Positions 1 through 9,324 of a stretch of DNA of 64,000 nucleotides are shown here, piece after piece. Numbering within the stretch: the stretch's first letter is position 1; every line of letters begins with the position of its first letter. Made by a program: the position numbers and the translations under genes. Origin of the DNA: Nocardia exalbida NBRC 100660 (GTDB lineage Bacteria > Actinomycetota > Actinomycetes > Mycobacteriales > Mycobacteriaceae); assembly GCF_000308575.1 (NCBI RefSeq), contig NZ_BAFZ01000093.1:1-64000 (forward strand). The letters run 5' to 3'. The notes beneath the pieces were generated by a model. It searched no databases, had not been told where the DNA came from, and was given only the letters and a program-made list of their open reading frames with translations.

Positions 1-51
1 AGACTACCCCGCCCGCTACCCGGCGCTCGCACCGGCTGACCAGCGAGGATG

Positions 52-78
52 CCGGGCGCCCAGACCGGGTGCGCCCGG
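52..78 (-). terminator. Possible terminator downstream of ahcY
   Basis: An 8-bp perfect inverted repeat (CCGGGCGC at 52-59, GCGCCCGG at 71-78) with an 11-base loop lies about 60 bases beyond the ahcY stop codon. There is no T-run, as is common for hairpins in high-GC actinobacteria. The remainder of bases 1-136 holds no gene that I can support. Confidence 0.35.
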
Positions 79-136
79 GCTGCCCGGCGAGCCGGATGTC
101 CGCCGCCGGACGCGGACGGGACACCCGGCAGCGCGC

Positions 137-1621
<1,485 letters not shown>

Positions 1622-1737
1622 CAGCCTCTCCTGGTTCGGCAAGTACCGAGGCAAGGCTAGTCGCTCACGGCCGGACACGGACTACGCGGCCGTCCTCTTC
1701 GTCCGGCCCGGCGCGGAGCGGGGCACCGATGCGCCCG

Positions 1738-2895
1738 TTACGCGGTGGCCCCGCGAGCCGCCAGGATGCGGCGGCGCTTGCGCGGCTGGATGTTCGCCAG
1801 TGTGATGTCGCCGCCGTAGTGGGCGAGGACGCGGTCGTCCATCATCCAGCGCCACAGCGGCGGGATGGCGGCCAGCACGATCATGGCGGCATAACCCGCG
1901 GGCAGTTGCGGGGCCTGTTCGGAGGTGCGCAGCGTCTGGTAGCGACGGCCGGGATTGGCGTGGTGATCGCTGTGGCGCTGCAGGTGGAACAGGAAGATGT
2001 TGGTGACCAGGTGGTCGCTGTTCCAGCTGTCGCGCGGTGAGCAGCGGGCGTACCTGCCGTTCGGGCGGCGCGCCCGCAGCAGGCCGTAGTGCTCGACATA
2101 GTTCACCGTCTCCAGCAGGCCGAAGCCGATCACGGCCTGCAACAGCAGCCAGGGCAGCACGTGGTAGCCGAACGCCGCGATCAGGGAGCCGAACAGCACC
2201 AGCGTCATCGACCAGGCTTGCAGGATGTGGTTGTGCACGCTCCACCAGCCCTTGCCCCTGCGCGCGAGCCGTTCGCGCTCGAGGGCGATCGCGGAGCGGA
2301 AACTGCCGGATACGCTGCGGGGCAGGAACTCCCACAGCGACTCGCCCAGCCGGGCGCTGGCCGGATCCTCCGGGGTGGCCACGCGCACGTGGTGGCCGCG
2401 GTTGTGCTCGACGAAGAAGTGCCCGTAACCGGACTGCGCGAGCGCGATCTTGGCCAGCCAGCGCTCCATGTGCTCGACCCGGTGCCCGAGTTCGTGGGCG
2501 GCGTTGATGCCGATGCCACTGACGAATCCGAGGGTGGTGGCCAGACCGAACTTGTCGACCGTGCTCAGCTCGTCACCGGCCCACATATAGCTCGCGATGA
2601 CCAAGCCGATCAGCTGGACCGGGAGCATCAGATAGGTGCACCACCGGTAGTACCGGTCGTTGGACAGCAGCTCGTAGTCCTCGTCCCTGGGGTTGCTCCC
2701 GTCCACGCCGACCGCCCAGTCCAGCACCGGGATGACGATCAGCACGATGATCGGGCCGATCCACCAGAAGACCGCGGAGCCGGTGTGCAGCACCAGTTGT
2801 GACGGCAGCAATGCCGACGAGGGCGCGAGCAAGCCGAGAACCCACAGATGGCGTTTGGGATCGACCGATCCCATAGGTTTGCCAACCGTTTGCAC
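1738..2895 (-). CDS. alkB: Alkane 1-monooxygenase, second tandem copy
   Basis: This is an integral-membrane non-haem diiron hydroxylase that oxidises n-alkanes or fatty chains at the terminal methyl, taking electrons from rubredoxin. The AlkB histidine boxes are present: HELGHR, EHNRGHHVRVATPEDPAS, NYVEHYGLLR and LQRHSDHHANPGRRYQTLR. Several hydrophobic helices precede and separate them. I chose GTG at 2895 because GGAG sits five bases upstream; the open frame runs further to 2925 and an internal ATG lies at 2874. That gives 385 residues. It lies between the TetR gene and ahcY, where mycobacteria have no gene, and it resembles the other alkB in this window closely enough to suggest an old tandem duplication. 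A 170-base gap separates it from tetR, so it may have its own promoter. Confidence 0.93.
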   Translation of the reverse strand: MQTVGKPMGSVDPKRHLWVLGLLAPSSALLPSQLVLHTGSAVFWWIGPIIVLIVIPVLDWAVGVDGSNPRDEDYELLSNDRYYRWCTYLMLPVQLIGLVIASYMWAGDELSTVDKFGLATTLGFVSGIGINAAHELGHRVEHMERWLAKIALAQSGYGHFFVEHNRGHHVRVATPEDPASARLGESLWEFLPRSVSGSFRSAIALERERLARRGKGWWSVHNHILQAWSMTLVLFGSLIAAFGYHVLPWLLLQAVIGFGLLETVNYVEHYGLLRARRPNGRYARCSPRDSWNSDHLVTNIFLFHLQRHSDHHANPGRRYQTLRTSEQAPQLPAGYAAMIVLAAIPPLWRWMMDDRVLAHYGGDITLANIQPRKRRRILAARGATA

Positions 2896-2948
2896 TTTTG
2901 CTCCACTCAGAGAAGACCCGAACACCGTCGCCTGAGAATACTTCTTGA

Positions 2949-2966
2949 GTTGTGGTCCGTTACAAC
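2949..2966. promoter_or_regulatory. Weak inverted repeat upstream of the second alkB
   Basis: GTTGT at 2949-2953 and ACAAC at 2962-2966 form a 5-bp inverted repeat with an 8-base spacer, about 55 bases upstream of the chosen alkB start. The surrounding 2925-3040 stretch is AT-richer than its neighbours and probably holds the promoter. The site only loosely resembles the stronger palindrome at 5483-5502, so shared regulation is a guess. Confidence 0.3.
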
Positions 2967-3065
2967 GATGCCGTCGGTTGAAACGTGATCGCTATTACAA
3001 GCCGGGCAGTCTGTTTTCAATGTGCTGCATATGCGCCAGGTCGCGAGCCGGTTGCCCGTCAGGGC

Positions 3066-3722
3066 TCAGCTCTGCACCCGCGCGGCGAGGATCGCTTCGA
3101 CATAAGGGCTCAGCAGCGCGCTCAGCTCCTCGGGCGCGTCACGCCCGGGACCAGGCGGAGTGGGGATGTAGCTGAGGGCGATTCGCACCAGCGCGTGCGC
3201 GATGACGTTCGATTCGGCCTCCGTCGACGCCACCCAGCTGTGCTGGAAGGCACCCGACAGCCGCTCCGTCGCGTGCTCCAGCAACGGCCCCGCGTCGAGC
3301 GTGATCAGGCGCAGCAGATCCAGCTTGACCTCGCCCGCCACCAGCGACTGCACCAATGGATCGGACGCCGCGTCGAACAGGAAATTCGTTATTCCGTCGC
3401 GGAATGCCGCGCGGACGTCACCGACGTTGCCGTTGATGGCGGCGTCGACGTGATCGACCAGGAAGTCGGCCAAGCGCAGCGCGTAGGCCTGGGAGAGTCC
3501 GCTGCGCGAGCCGAATTCGTTGTACAGCGTCTGCCTGCTCACGCCGGCCCTGGTCGCGACGTCACCGAGCGTGATCTTGGACCAATCCCGCTCGGTGAGC
3601 AGCTCGCGCATCGCGTCCAGGACCGACGTCCGCAGCAGATCCCGCGCGGCCTCCTGGTAAGGAATCCTGGTTCCGTTCCGCGGCATACCCGCGACACTGT
3701 CACGGGCGCCTGCCGCAGTCAA
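3066..3722 (-). CDS. TetR-family regulator of the alkane gene cluster
   Basis: This is a DNA-binding repressor of about 218 residues. The N-terminal helix-turn-helix is clear (TLGDVATRAGVSRQTLYNEF), followed by an alpha-helical ligand domain. It starts four bases after the rubB stop, so it is co-transcribed with alkB-rubA-rubB. This is the place occupied by Rv3249c in M. tuberculosis and by alkU in Rhodococcus. By family precedent it would sense alkane-derived acyl compounds and repress the cluster. The likely operator is the palindrome at 5483-5502. The start is uncertain: TTG at 3722 gives the full frame, and ATG at 3686 would shorten it by 12 residues; neither has a strong ribosome site. 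Confidence 0.9.
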   Translation of the reverse strand: MTAAGARDSVAGMPRNGTRIPYQEAARDLLRTSVLDAMRELLTERDWSKITLGDVATRAGVSRQTLYNEFGSRSGLSQAYALRLADFLVDHVDAAINGNVGDVRAAFRDGITNFLFDAASDPLVQSLVAGEVKLDLLRLITLDAGPLLEHATERLSGAFQHSWVASTEAESNVIAHALVRIALSYIPTPPGPGRDAPEELSALLSPYVEAILAARVQS

Positions 3723-3726
3723 AATC

Positions 3727-3909
3727 TCACGACCGTTCGATTTCGACCATGAAGAAGTCCGCTTTGGCGGCGCCGCAGTCCGGACAGGTCCAGTCGTCGG
3801 GGATGTCGTCCCAGCGGGTCCCCGGGGCGATGCCGTCCTCCGGCCAGCCCTCGGCTTCGTCGTACTCGAAGCCGCACTGGATGCACTGATAGAGCTTGTA
3901 CTCGGTCAT
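3727..3909 (-). CDS. rubB: Rubredoxin (second of pair)
   Basis: A 60-residue iron-sulfur electron carrier that passes electrons to AlkB. It has the two rubredoxin cysteine pairs CIQCGFEYDEAEG and CPDCGAAKADF, which bind one iron. The ATG at 3909 overlaps the stop of rubA by four bases (ATGA), so translation is coupled. A longer open frame to 3993 lies inside rubA and is not used. Tandem rubredoxins are normal for actinobacterial alkB operons, where usually the second one is the type that can support alkane hydroxylation. Confidence 0.95.
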   Translation of the reverse strand: MTEYKLYQCIQCGFEYDEAEGWPEDGIAPGTRWDDIPDDWTCPDCGAAKADFFMVEIERS

Positions 3910-4079
3910 TTCATACTCCCCATCGGCTCGAAGTCGATCTTCTCCCGCACGCCGCAGTCCGGACAGCACCAGTCGTCCGGCACCGTCTCCCACCGGGTAC
4001 CCGGCGGAAAGCCCTCGTGCGGAGCGCCTTTCGCTTCATCGAAGACGTAGTCGCAGACGGGGCAGCGATACGCGCTCAC
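3906..4079 (-). CDS. rubA: Rubredoxin (first of pair)
   Basis: A 57-residue rubredoxin with cysteine pairs CPVCDYVFDEAKG and CPDCGVREKIDF. The start is GTG at 4079, preceded by AAGGAG seven bases away; ATG at 4133 is further upstream but lacks a ribosome site. The gene follows the first alkB after a 70-base gap and overlaps rubB. Acidic residues near the iron site fit docking to AlkB or to a rubredoxin reductase, which is not encoded in this window. Confidence 0.94.
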   Translation of the reverse strand: MSAYRCPVCDYVFDEAKGAPHEGFPPGTRWETVPDDWCCPDCGVREKIDFEPMGSMK

Positions 4080-4149
4080 GCCGTCTCCTTTCGGACACAG
4101 GCGCAGCCCTCCGCGGTGGTCACTCGCCGCCACCTCCGGCCTCGGGCGC

Positions 4150-5397
4150 TCATGCCGTGGCCTTTCCCGCTGGAGCGGCGCCGTAACGCGCCAGCACCTT
4201 CTCCCGCTTGCCCGGATCTATGTTGGCGCGGGTGATGTCGCCGTCATAGTGCGCGAGCACCCGCTTGTCCATGACGCGACGCCACAGCGGCGGGAAGTAG
4301 GCGAGCAGGATCATGCTGGCGTAGCCGCTCGGCAAGTTCGGCGCGCCGTCCCAGCTGCGCAACGTTTGGTAGCGCCGGGTGGGGTAGGCGTGATGGTCGC
4401 TGTGCCGCTGGAGGTGGTACAGGAAGATGTTGGTGACGATGTGGTCGCTGTTCCAGCTGTGCACCGGGGCGGGCCGCTCGTACCGGCCGCTCGCCGTGCG
4501 CTGCCGCACCAGGCCGTAGTGCTCCAAGTAGTTGACCGCCTCCAGCAGGCTGAAGCCCACCACCGCCTGCAGGATCAGGTAGGGCAGCAGCTCTACGCCG
4601 AACACCGCGACCAGGACCGCGAACAACGCCGCCGACATCAGCCAGGCGCTGAGTACTTCGTTGCGCGGGCTCCACGGCTTCTTGCCGAGCCGTTCCAGCC
4701 GGGCCTTCTCCAGATGCCAGGACGACTTCAGGCTGCCCCACACGGTGCGCGGCCAGAAGGCCCAGAACGTCTCGCCCACCCGGGAGCTCGCGGGATCCTC
4801 GGGGGTGGCGACGCGCACGTGGTGGCCGCGATTGTGCTCGATGTAGAAGTGCCCGTAGCAGGACTGGGCCAGCGCGATGCGCGACAGCCAGCGCTCCAGG
4901 TCGACCTTCTTGTGGCCGAGTTCGTGCGCGGTGTTGATGCCGATGCCGCCGATCATGCCGACGGTGATCGCCAGGCCGATTTTGTCCACCACGTGCAGCC
5001 CGCCGTCGATGCCGAGCCAGCTCACCTGGTCGGCGGTGATCAGATAGGCCGCCATCACCAGCGCGGCGTACTGGAACGGCAGGTACAGGTAGGTGAGGTA
5101 GCGGTAGTACTTGTCGTTCTCCAGGTACTCCATCACCTCGTCGGGCGGATTGTCGCCGTCCGGGCCGAAGAAGACGTCCGCGATCGGGATCAGCACGTAG
5201 ATCAGAATCGGCCCGAGCCAGAACGGCACCTGCGCGAGGCGATGCCAGCCGAGCTCGTTCAATGCCCAGATCAGCGGCAGGCCGATGGTGAACAGGCCGG
5301 TCGGGGCGAACAACCCCCACAGCCACATATAACGCTTGCGGTCCCGCCAGGCCGGCACCTCGACCGGCTGCGCGGACATGTCGGCGTGCGTCGACAT
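4150..5397 (-). CDS. alkB: Alkane 1-monooxygenase, first copy in operon with rubredoxins
   Basis: A membrane diiron alkane hydroxylase of 415 residues. The histidine boxes are HELGHKK, EHNRGHHVRVATPEDPAS, NYLEHYGLVR and LQRHSDHHAYPTRRYQTLR. It leads the operon alkB-rubA-rubB-tetR, the canonical actinobacterial arrangement, so this is the orthologue of Rv3252c. I chose ATG at 5397 because GGAG lies six bases upstream. The frame stays open to 5496, but that extension would run through the palindrome at 5483-5502, which looks like an operator. The promoter region therefore lies between 5400 and 5520. Confidence 0.95.
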   Translation of the reverse strand: MSTHADMSAQPVEVPAWRDRKRYMWLWGLFAPTGLFTIGLPLIWALNELGWHRLAQVPFWLGPILIYVLIPIADVFFGPDGDNPPDEVMEYLENDKYYRYLTYLYLPFQYAALVMAAYLITADQVSWLGIDGGLHVVDKIGLAITVGMIGGIGINTAHELGHKKVDLERWLSRIALAQSCYGHFYIEHNRGHHVRVATPEDPASSRVGETFWAFWPRTVWGSLKSSWHLEKARLERLGKKPWSPRNEVLSAWLMSAALFAVLVAVFGVELLPYLILQAVVGFSLLEAVNYLEHYGLVRQRTASGRYERPAPVHSWNSDHIVTNIFLYHLQRHSDHHAYPTRRYQTLRSWDGAPNLPSGYASMILLAYFPPLWRRVMDKRVLAHYDGDITRANIDPGKREKVLARYGAAPAGKATA

Positions 5398-5482
5398 CGT
5401 CGTCTCCATTCCGAACGGCGCGTCGGCTGTGACGCGCATTACCTCACTTATGGACGATAGAGGCATATTTGTCGCATGTCTA

Positions 5483-5502
5483 TACAAATTCGACAATTTG
5501 TA
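5483..5502. promoter_or_regulatory. 20-bp palindrome, likely TetR operator of the alk operon
   Basis: TACAAATTCGACAATTTGTA is an inverted repeat with 8-bp perfect arms and a 4-base centre, 86 bases upstream of the alkB start. A further TTTGTCG half-site lies at 5468-5474. The AT-rich motif stands out in GC-rich DNA and is of a size bound by TetR dimers. The operon's own TetR gene is the natural candidate to bind it; this is inference from position. Confidence 0.6.
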
Positions 5503-5521
5503 AACCCGCTTGAGTGCCGAA

Positions 5522-5552
5522 AGCCCCGGCCGGATGTCATCCGGCCGGGGCT
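5522..5552 (-). terminator. Hairpin terminator after the Nudix gene
   Basis: A 14-bp perfect stem (arms 5522-5535 and 5539-5552) with a 3-base loop begins 26 bases after the Nudix stop codon. In the minus-strand direction it is followed by TTTC. It would separate the fbiA-fbiB-Nudix transcript from the alkB promoter. Confidence 0.75.
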
Positions 5553-5577
5553 CTCGTCTGGACGTAACGCGGCTAGG

Positions 5578-6096
5578 TCACCGCAGCAGGACGTCGGCGT
5601 CGGCGGGCAGGGCGTCTACCGGCCACCAGCGCAGGTCGGTGGATTCGTGGCTGCGCACCGGGATCGCGCCCGCGGGGGCGGTGATGCGGAACAGGAGGTC
5701 CAAGTGTCTGGTGGGCGTACCGAGCGAACAGGTGATGGGATGCGCCTGCGCGCCGTAGAGGCCCGGATGCAGGCGCAGGTCCGCGATGCCGGACTCCTCG
5801 GTCGCTTCGCGCAGCGCGGCACCGGCGACCGTCTCGTCCCGCTCCTCACAGTGGCCGCCGAGCTGGATCCAGCGCCCGACCCGCGGATGCAGGGTGAGCA
5901 GCACCTCGCGACCGTCGTGGGAGAACACCACCGCGGAGGCGGTGATGTGCCCGGGTGCGTGCTCGCGCAGGCAGCCACGCGGTGCGGAGCCGAGGAAGGC
6001 CAGCATCGCCTCGCGCAGCGAGCGCTCCGGATCTGTCGCGGGACCCCAGGTCGCGAGCAGTTCGGTCGCCGAGGCGTGCAGCGATTCCGCGCTCAC
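5578..6096 (-). CDS. Nudix hydrolase
   Basis: A 172-residue cytosolic pyrophosphatase-type hydrolase of unknown substrate. The Nudix box is seen as GGHCEERDE followed by REATEESGI; the spacing between the glycine and the first glutamate is one residue longer than the textbook box, as in other GGH-type members. The metal-binding REATEES core is intact. It follows fbiB after 37 bases on the same strand, so it is probably the last gene of the fbiA-fbiB transcript. That suggests, without proving, a housekeeping role linked to F420 or nucleotide clean-up. Confidence 0.88.
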   Translation of the reverse strand: MSAESLHASATELLATWGPATDPERSLREAMLAFLGSAPRGCLREHAPGHITASAVVFSHDGREVLLTLHPRVGRWIQLGGHCEERDETVAGAALREATEESGIADLRLHPGLYGAQAHPITCSLGTPTRHLDLLFRITAPAGAIPVRSHESTDLRWWPVDALPADADVLLR

Positions 6097-6133
6097 CGGT
6101 GACCCGCCGTGGCGCGGGAGGCGACCCGTCCGA

Positions 6134-7480
6134 TCACAGCTCGACCAGCCCGGAGCCCGCGCCGGGCGCCTGGCGCGGGGTCAGGTCCTCGAGTGGATGA
6201 CCGATGGCGACGGCGCCCAGCGGACTCCAGTCCTCGGCCAGGCCCAGCACCTCACGGGTGACCTCGGGCGCGAAGATCGTGGACCCGATCCAGCAGCTGC
6301 CGATTCCCTCGGTGGCCAAGGCGACCAGCAGCCCCTGCACCGCGGCGCCCACCGCGACGGTGAACATGGTGCGCTCGTCGGCCCGCCTGCGCTCGTCCGG
6401 GTAATCGTGCGCACCGTCCGGCACGCAGAACGGAATGATCACCTCGGGTGCGTCGAACAGGATGCGCCCGCGCGCGACCCGGCGCTCGATCCGCTCCGGC
6501 GGCAGGCCGTCCGCGGTCAGGTCCGCGCGCCACTTCCGCGCCATCGCCTCGAGCAGTCGGGTGCGCAGCTCCGGCGTGCGCAGCCACACGAACCGCACGG
6601 GCCGCGTGTGGTGCGGAGCGGGCGCGGTCAGCGCGATCGACACCGCCGAGCGGATCCGCTCCGGATCGACGGGCGCGTCGGAGAACTGACGGATCGAGCG
6701 ACGCAGCAGGATCGCCTCCCTGCGACCGCGTTCGATCGCCTCCGCGGTGCCCAGCCAGAACAGATCGTCGGTGCCGCCGCGGACCAGATCCGTGGCGGCG
6801 GAGCCGTCGTCGACGATCGGCAGCCCGCGCACCACGGCCACCGGGACACCGCCGAGCTTGCCCTTGACCAGGTCCGCTGCCGCGGCCAGCTCGTCGGCCA
6901 CGGCCACTTGGGTGACGAACAGCTCGTTGCCCTGGCCGTCGACCGCGCCCGCGTAGTCGTGCAGCACCCGCAGTCCCGCGGCGCCGATGGCCGCGTCGGT
7001 CTGCCCGTTGCGCCAGGCGCGGCCCATCGTGTCGGTGACGACCACCGCGACCGTCACGCCCAGCCGTTCGGCGAGCGCGGCGCGCAGCGCCTTGGCGCTG
7101 GCGTCCGGGTCGGTGGGCAGCAGCACGAGCTCGCCCTGTTCGACGTTCGAGCCGTCGACACCGGAGGCCGCCTGCACGATCCCCAGCTTGTTCTCGGTGA
7201 TCAGCGTGCGCCCCCGGCGCGCGAGCACCCGCACCGCCTCCTGGTCGACGAGCCCGCGCCGCACGGCGTCGCGCTCCTCGGGGTCCAACGGCGCTTCCAC
7301 GATGCGGCCCTCGACCTTGGCGACGATCTTGCTGGTGACCACCAGCACGTCACCGTGGGCGAGCCAAGGCGCGCAGCGGGCGATCTGCTCGGCGAGGTCG
7401 TCGCCGGGGCGGAATTCGGGCAGGCCGGTGACGGGCAGGATGCGCAGTTCTCCGGCCGCGTGGTCGATCGATGTGCTCAC
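6134..7480 (-). CDS. fbiB: Bifunctional F420 biosynthesis protein FbiB
   Basis: FbiB completes coenzyme F420. The N-terminal CofE-like domain (about residues 1-245) adds the gamma-glutamate tail to F420-0, and the C-terminal nitroreductase-fold domain (about 250-448) reduces dehydro-F420 with FMNH2. The protein is 448 residues, the usual length of the fused actinobacterial form. Visible motifs include DVLVVTSKIVAKVEGR and TDTMGRAWRNGQTD in the ligase half, and RRSIRQFSDAPVD in the nitroreductase half. The GTG start at 7480 overlaps the fbiA stop by four bases (GTGA). The frame continues upstream inside fbiA but is not used. Confidence 0.95.
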   Translation of the reverse strand: MSTSIDHAAGELRILPVTGLPEFRPGDDLAEQIARCAPWLAHGDVLVVTSKIVAKVEGRIVEAPLDPEERDAVRRGLVDQEAVRVLARRGRTLITENKLGIVQAASGVDGSNVEQGELVLLPTDPDASAKALRAALAERLGVTVAVVVTDTMGRAWRNGQTDAAIGAAGLRVLHDYAGAVDGQGNELFVTQVAVADELAAAADLVKGKLGGVPVAVVRGLPIVDDGSAATDLVRGGTDDLFWLGTAEAIERGRREAILLRRSIRQFSDAPVDPERIRSAVSIALTAPAPHHTRPVRFVWLRTPELRTRLLEAMARKWRADLTADGLPPERIERRVARGRILFDAPEVIIPFCVPDGAHDYPDERRRADERTMFTVAVGAAVQGLLVALATEGIGSCWIGSTIFAPEVTREVLGLAEDWSPLGAVAIGHPLEDLTPRQAPGAGSGLVEL

Positions 7481-8475
7481 AGGGCGACTCCAGCGAGATC
7501 CAGCGCCTGACGCACCATTTCGGCGGTGGTGGGCGGGTCGGTCATCAACAAGGGCACGCTGCGTACCTCCACTCCCGGCACCTCGGCGGTGTCGGTGCTG
7601 TGGATCAGCCAGCCGTCCAGGATTCCGGTGGCCGAGCGGGCGCCGTAGTACCGGCCGATCGCCTCGGCCGTGGTTTCCACGCCGATCACCGACAGGCACT
7701 CGTCGGCCATGCCGCGCAACGGCTTCCCGTCGATCACGCCGGACACGCCGATCACCTTGGCCGGGATGGTGCGCAGCGCGCCGCGAATACCCGGCACGGC
7801 GAGGATGGCGCCGATGCTCACGACGGGGTTCGACGGAGCGAGGAGAACCACGTCGGCGGATTCTATGATATCGATCACATTTGGGGCAGGTTTGGCTTCA
7901 TCGGCACCAATTGTGGCGAATCCATGGGTGTCGATGTTCGCGCGGTAGCGAACCCACCACTCTTGAAAATGGATCGCGCGCCGTTCGCCAGGGTTGTCCG
8001 GATCGGTCACCACGACATGCGTTTCGCAGCGATCGTCGGTTGCCGGGATCAGTTTCACGCCGGGCTGCCACCTGTTGCACAGCGCCTCGGTCACCGTCGA
8101 GAGCCGGTATCCGGCGCGCAACATTTCGGTACGGATCAGATGCGTGGCGATATCGCGGTCCCCCAAGCCGAACCAGTCCGGCTGGGCCCGATACTTCGCG
8201 AGCTCCTCCTTGGCGTGCCACGTTTCGCCGACGCGACCCCAGCCGCGCTCGGTATCGATGCCTCCGCCGAGGGTATACATGCAGGTGTCGAGGTCGGGGC
8301 AGATCCGAAGGCCGTGCATCCAGACGTCGTCGCCGACGTTCACGATCGCGGAGACGTCCGCCTCGGGCAGCAGCTCCCGGACGCCCTGAAGGAAACGCGC
8401 GCCACCGACGCCGCCGACCAGCACGGCGACCCGGGGTCCGTTCGCGGGTGTGGCGTCCGCTTGTTGTCCAGTCAC
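7477..8475 (-). CDS. fbiA: 2-phospho-L-lactate transferase family protein FbiA
   Basis: FbiA (CofD family) transfers the phospho-enolpyruvyl or phospho-lactyl group from a GDP-activated donor to the deazaflavin Fo, giving dehydro-F420-0 or F420-0. The protein is 332 residues with the N-terminal VLVGGVGGARFLQG loop typical of CofD. It starts at GTG 8475 and is translationally coupled to fbiB. The gene is divergent from whiB2 across a 345-base region. The Fo synthase (fbiC) and donor-forming enzyme (fbiD) are not in this window. Confidence 0.95.
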   Translation of the reverse strand: MTGQQADATPANGPRVAVLVGGVGGARFLQGVRELLPEADVSAIVNVGDDVWMHGLRICPDLDTCMYTLGGGIDTERGWGRVGETWHAKEELAKYRAQPDWFGLGDRDIATHLIRTEMLRAGYRLSTVTEALCNRWQPGVKLIPATDDRCETHVVVTDPDNPGERRAIHFQEWWVRYRANIDTHGFATIGADEAKPAPNVIDIIESADVVLLAPSNPVVSIGAILAVPGIRGALRTIPAKVIGVSGVIDGKPLRGMADECLSVIGVETTAEAIGRYYGARSATGILDGWLIHSTDTAEVPGVEVRSVPLLMTDPPTTAEMVRQALDLAGVAL

Positions 8476-8651
8476 ATCCGCACAGCCTATGCGCTGGCGT
8501 GGCGGCTCCCGTTCGCGGCAAATTTGCTGTTTATTTGCTATTGCAGATCACAAGATCGTCTCGGAATGCGGGTGCGGATAGTAACGGAATAGCGACGGCG
8601 GCTTGACCATCGACGCGTCCGGCGTGTCTAATCACAGTCATGTCATTCCGG

Positions 8652-8678
8652 GTTCGCGCGAGAGATCAACGCGCGAAC
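8652..8678. repeat. 9-bp perfect inverted repeat upstream of whiB2
   Basis: GTTCGCGCG at 8652-8660 is repeated inverted as CGCGCGAAC at 8670-8678, with a 9-base spacer. It ends seven bases before the LexA-like box and shares the GTTCG/CGAAC core with it. It could be a second regulator site or a hairpin in a leader transcript. Confidence 0.5.
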
Positions 8679-8684
8679 GGTATT

Positions 8685-8700
8685 TCGAACACCTGTTCGC
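8685..8700. promoter_or_regulatory. Candidate LexA binding site (SOS box) upstream of whiB2
   Basis: TCGAACACCTGTTCGC matches the actinobacterial SOS consensus TCGAAC-N4-GTTCGA at 11 of 12 fixed positions; only the last base differs. It ends 120 bases upstream of the whiB2 ATG and more than 200 bases from fbiA, so it is better placed to control whiB2. Only the sequence match supports the call. Confidence 0.55.
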
Positions 8701-8820
8701 ATCGGTGTGACAAGCTCGGGGACGTCCGCGGGACAACGTCGCGGGGTATGGCCGTCGGTGCATGTGTTGGTCCGACGGAAAGAATCATTCTGCGCTAACA
8801 CACAGTGAGGAGGCGGAGCG

Positions 8821-9201
8821 ATGGCCAACGAGATGGTCTCGCCGACCGATTCCACAGCAGGCGCAGCACGTGGCGTCTGCGCAGACAACGGCGGCTGGAA
8901 GGACCAAGAGGGGGGTGACGGAGTCACGACGCCCCGGCTCAGCCTGGTCGTGACCGGCTTCGACGAGATGTTCGAATCCATCGAGGAGCAGTGGCAGGAG
9001 CGCGCCCTGTGCGCGCAGACCGATCCGGAGGCGTTCTTCCCCGAGAAGGGCGGCTCCACCCGTGAGGCCAAACGGATCTGCATGGGCTGCGAGGTACGCG
9101 ACGAGTGCCTGGAGTACGCGCTCGCGCACGATGAGCGCTTCGGCATCTGGGGCGGCCTCTCCGAGCGGGAGCGCCGCCGCCTCAAGCGCGGCATCGGCTG
9201 A
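8821..9201 (+). CDS. whiB2: WhiB-family iron-sulfur transcription factor (WhiB2/WhmD type)
   Basis: A 126-residue WhiB-like protein. The four cysteines that bind a 4Fe-4S cluster are visible in ALCAQTDPEAFFPEKGG, RICMGCEVRDEC and the intervening CxxC. The WhiB glycine-rich turn GIWGGLSERERRRLKRG and the basic C-terminus fit binding to sigma factor and DNA. WhiB2 (WhmD in M. smegmatis) is required for septation and cell division. Strong GAGGAGG lies six bases before the ATG. The neighbourhood (fbiA on one side, an Rv3259-like gene on the other) matches Rv3260c. The first 40 residues are a family-variable extension. Confidence 0.93.
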   Translation: MANEMVSPTDSTAGAARGVCADNGGWKDQEGGDGVTTPRLSLVVTGFDEMFESIEEQWQERALCAQTDPEAFFPEKGGSTREAKRICMGCEVRDECLEYALAHDERFGIWGGLSERERRRLKRGIG

Positions 9202-9324
9202 CAGACGTACGCGGCGCCCGGAGCCGCCCGCCCACCTGGGCGCTCCGGGCGCGCGCGACACGACCGAAGTTCTCCCACCGCCTCGGTGCGGACGGCCGCG
9301 GCCCGCTGGCCTAGATTTTGTCTC

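Larger units (their letters stand above)
8476..8820. promoter_or_regulatory. Divergent promoter region between fbiA and whiB2
   Basis: A 345-base non-coding stretch that must hold the fbiA promoter on minus and the whiB2 promoter on plus. It contains the inverted repeat and the LexA-like box listed separately. The whiB2 ribosome site GAGGAGG is at 8808-8814. I could not assign -10 or -35 boxes with confidence. Confidence 0.6.

Noticed and set aside
5398..5496. Longer N-terminus for the first alkB starting at 5496
   Set aside because: It would put the 20-bp palindrome inside the coding region and lacks a ribosome site, while ATG 5397 has GGAG at the right distance.
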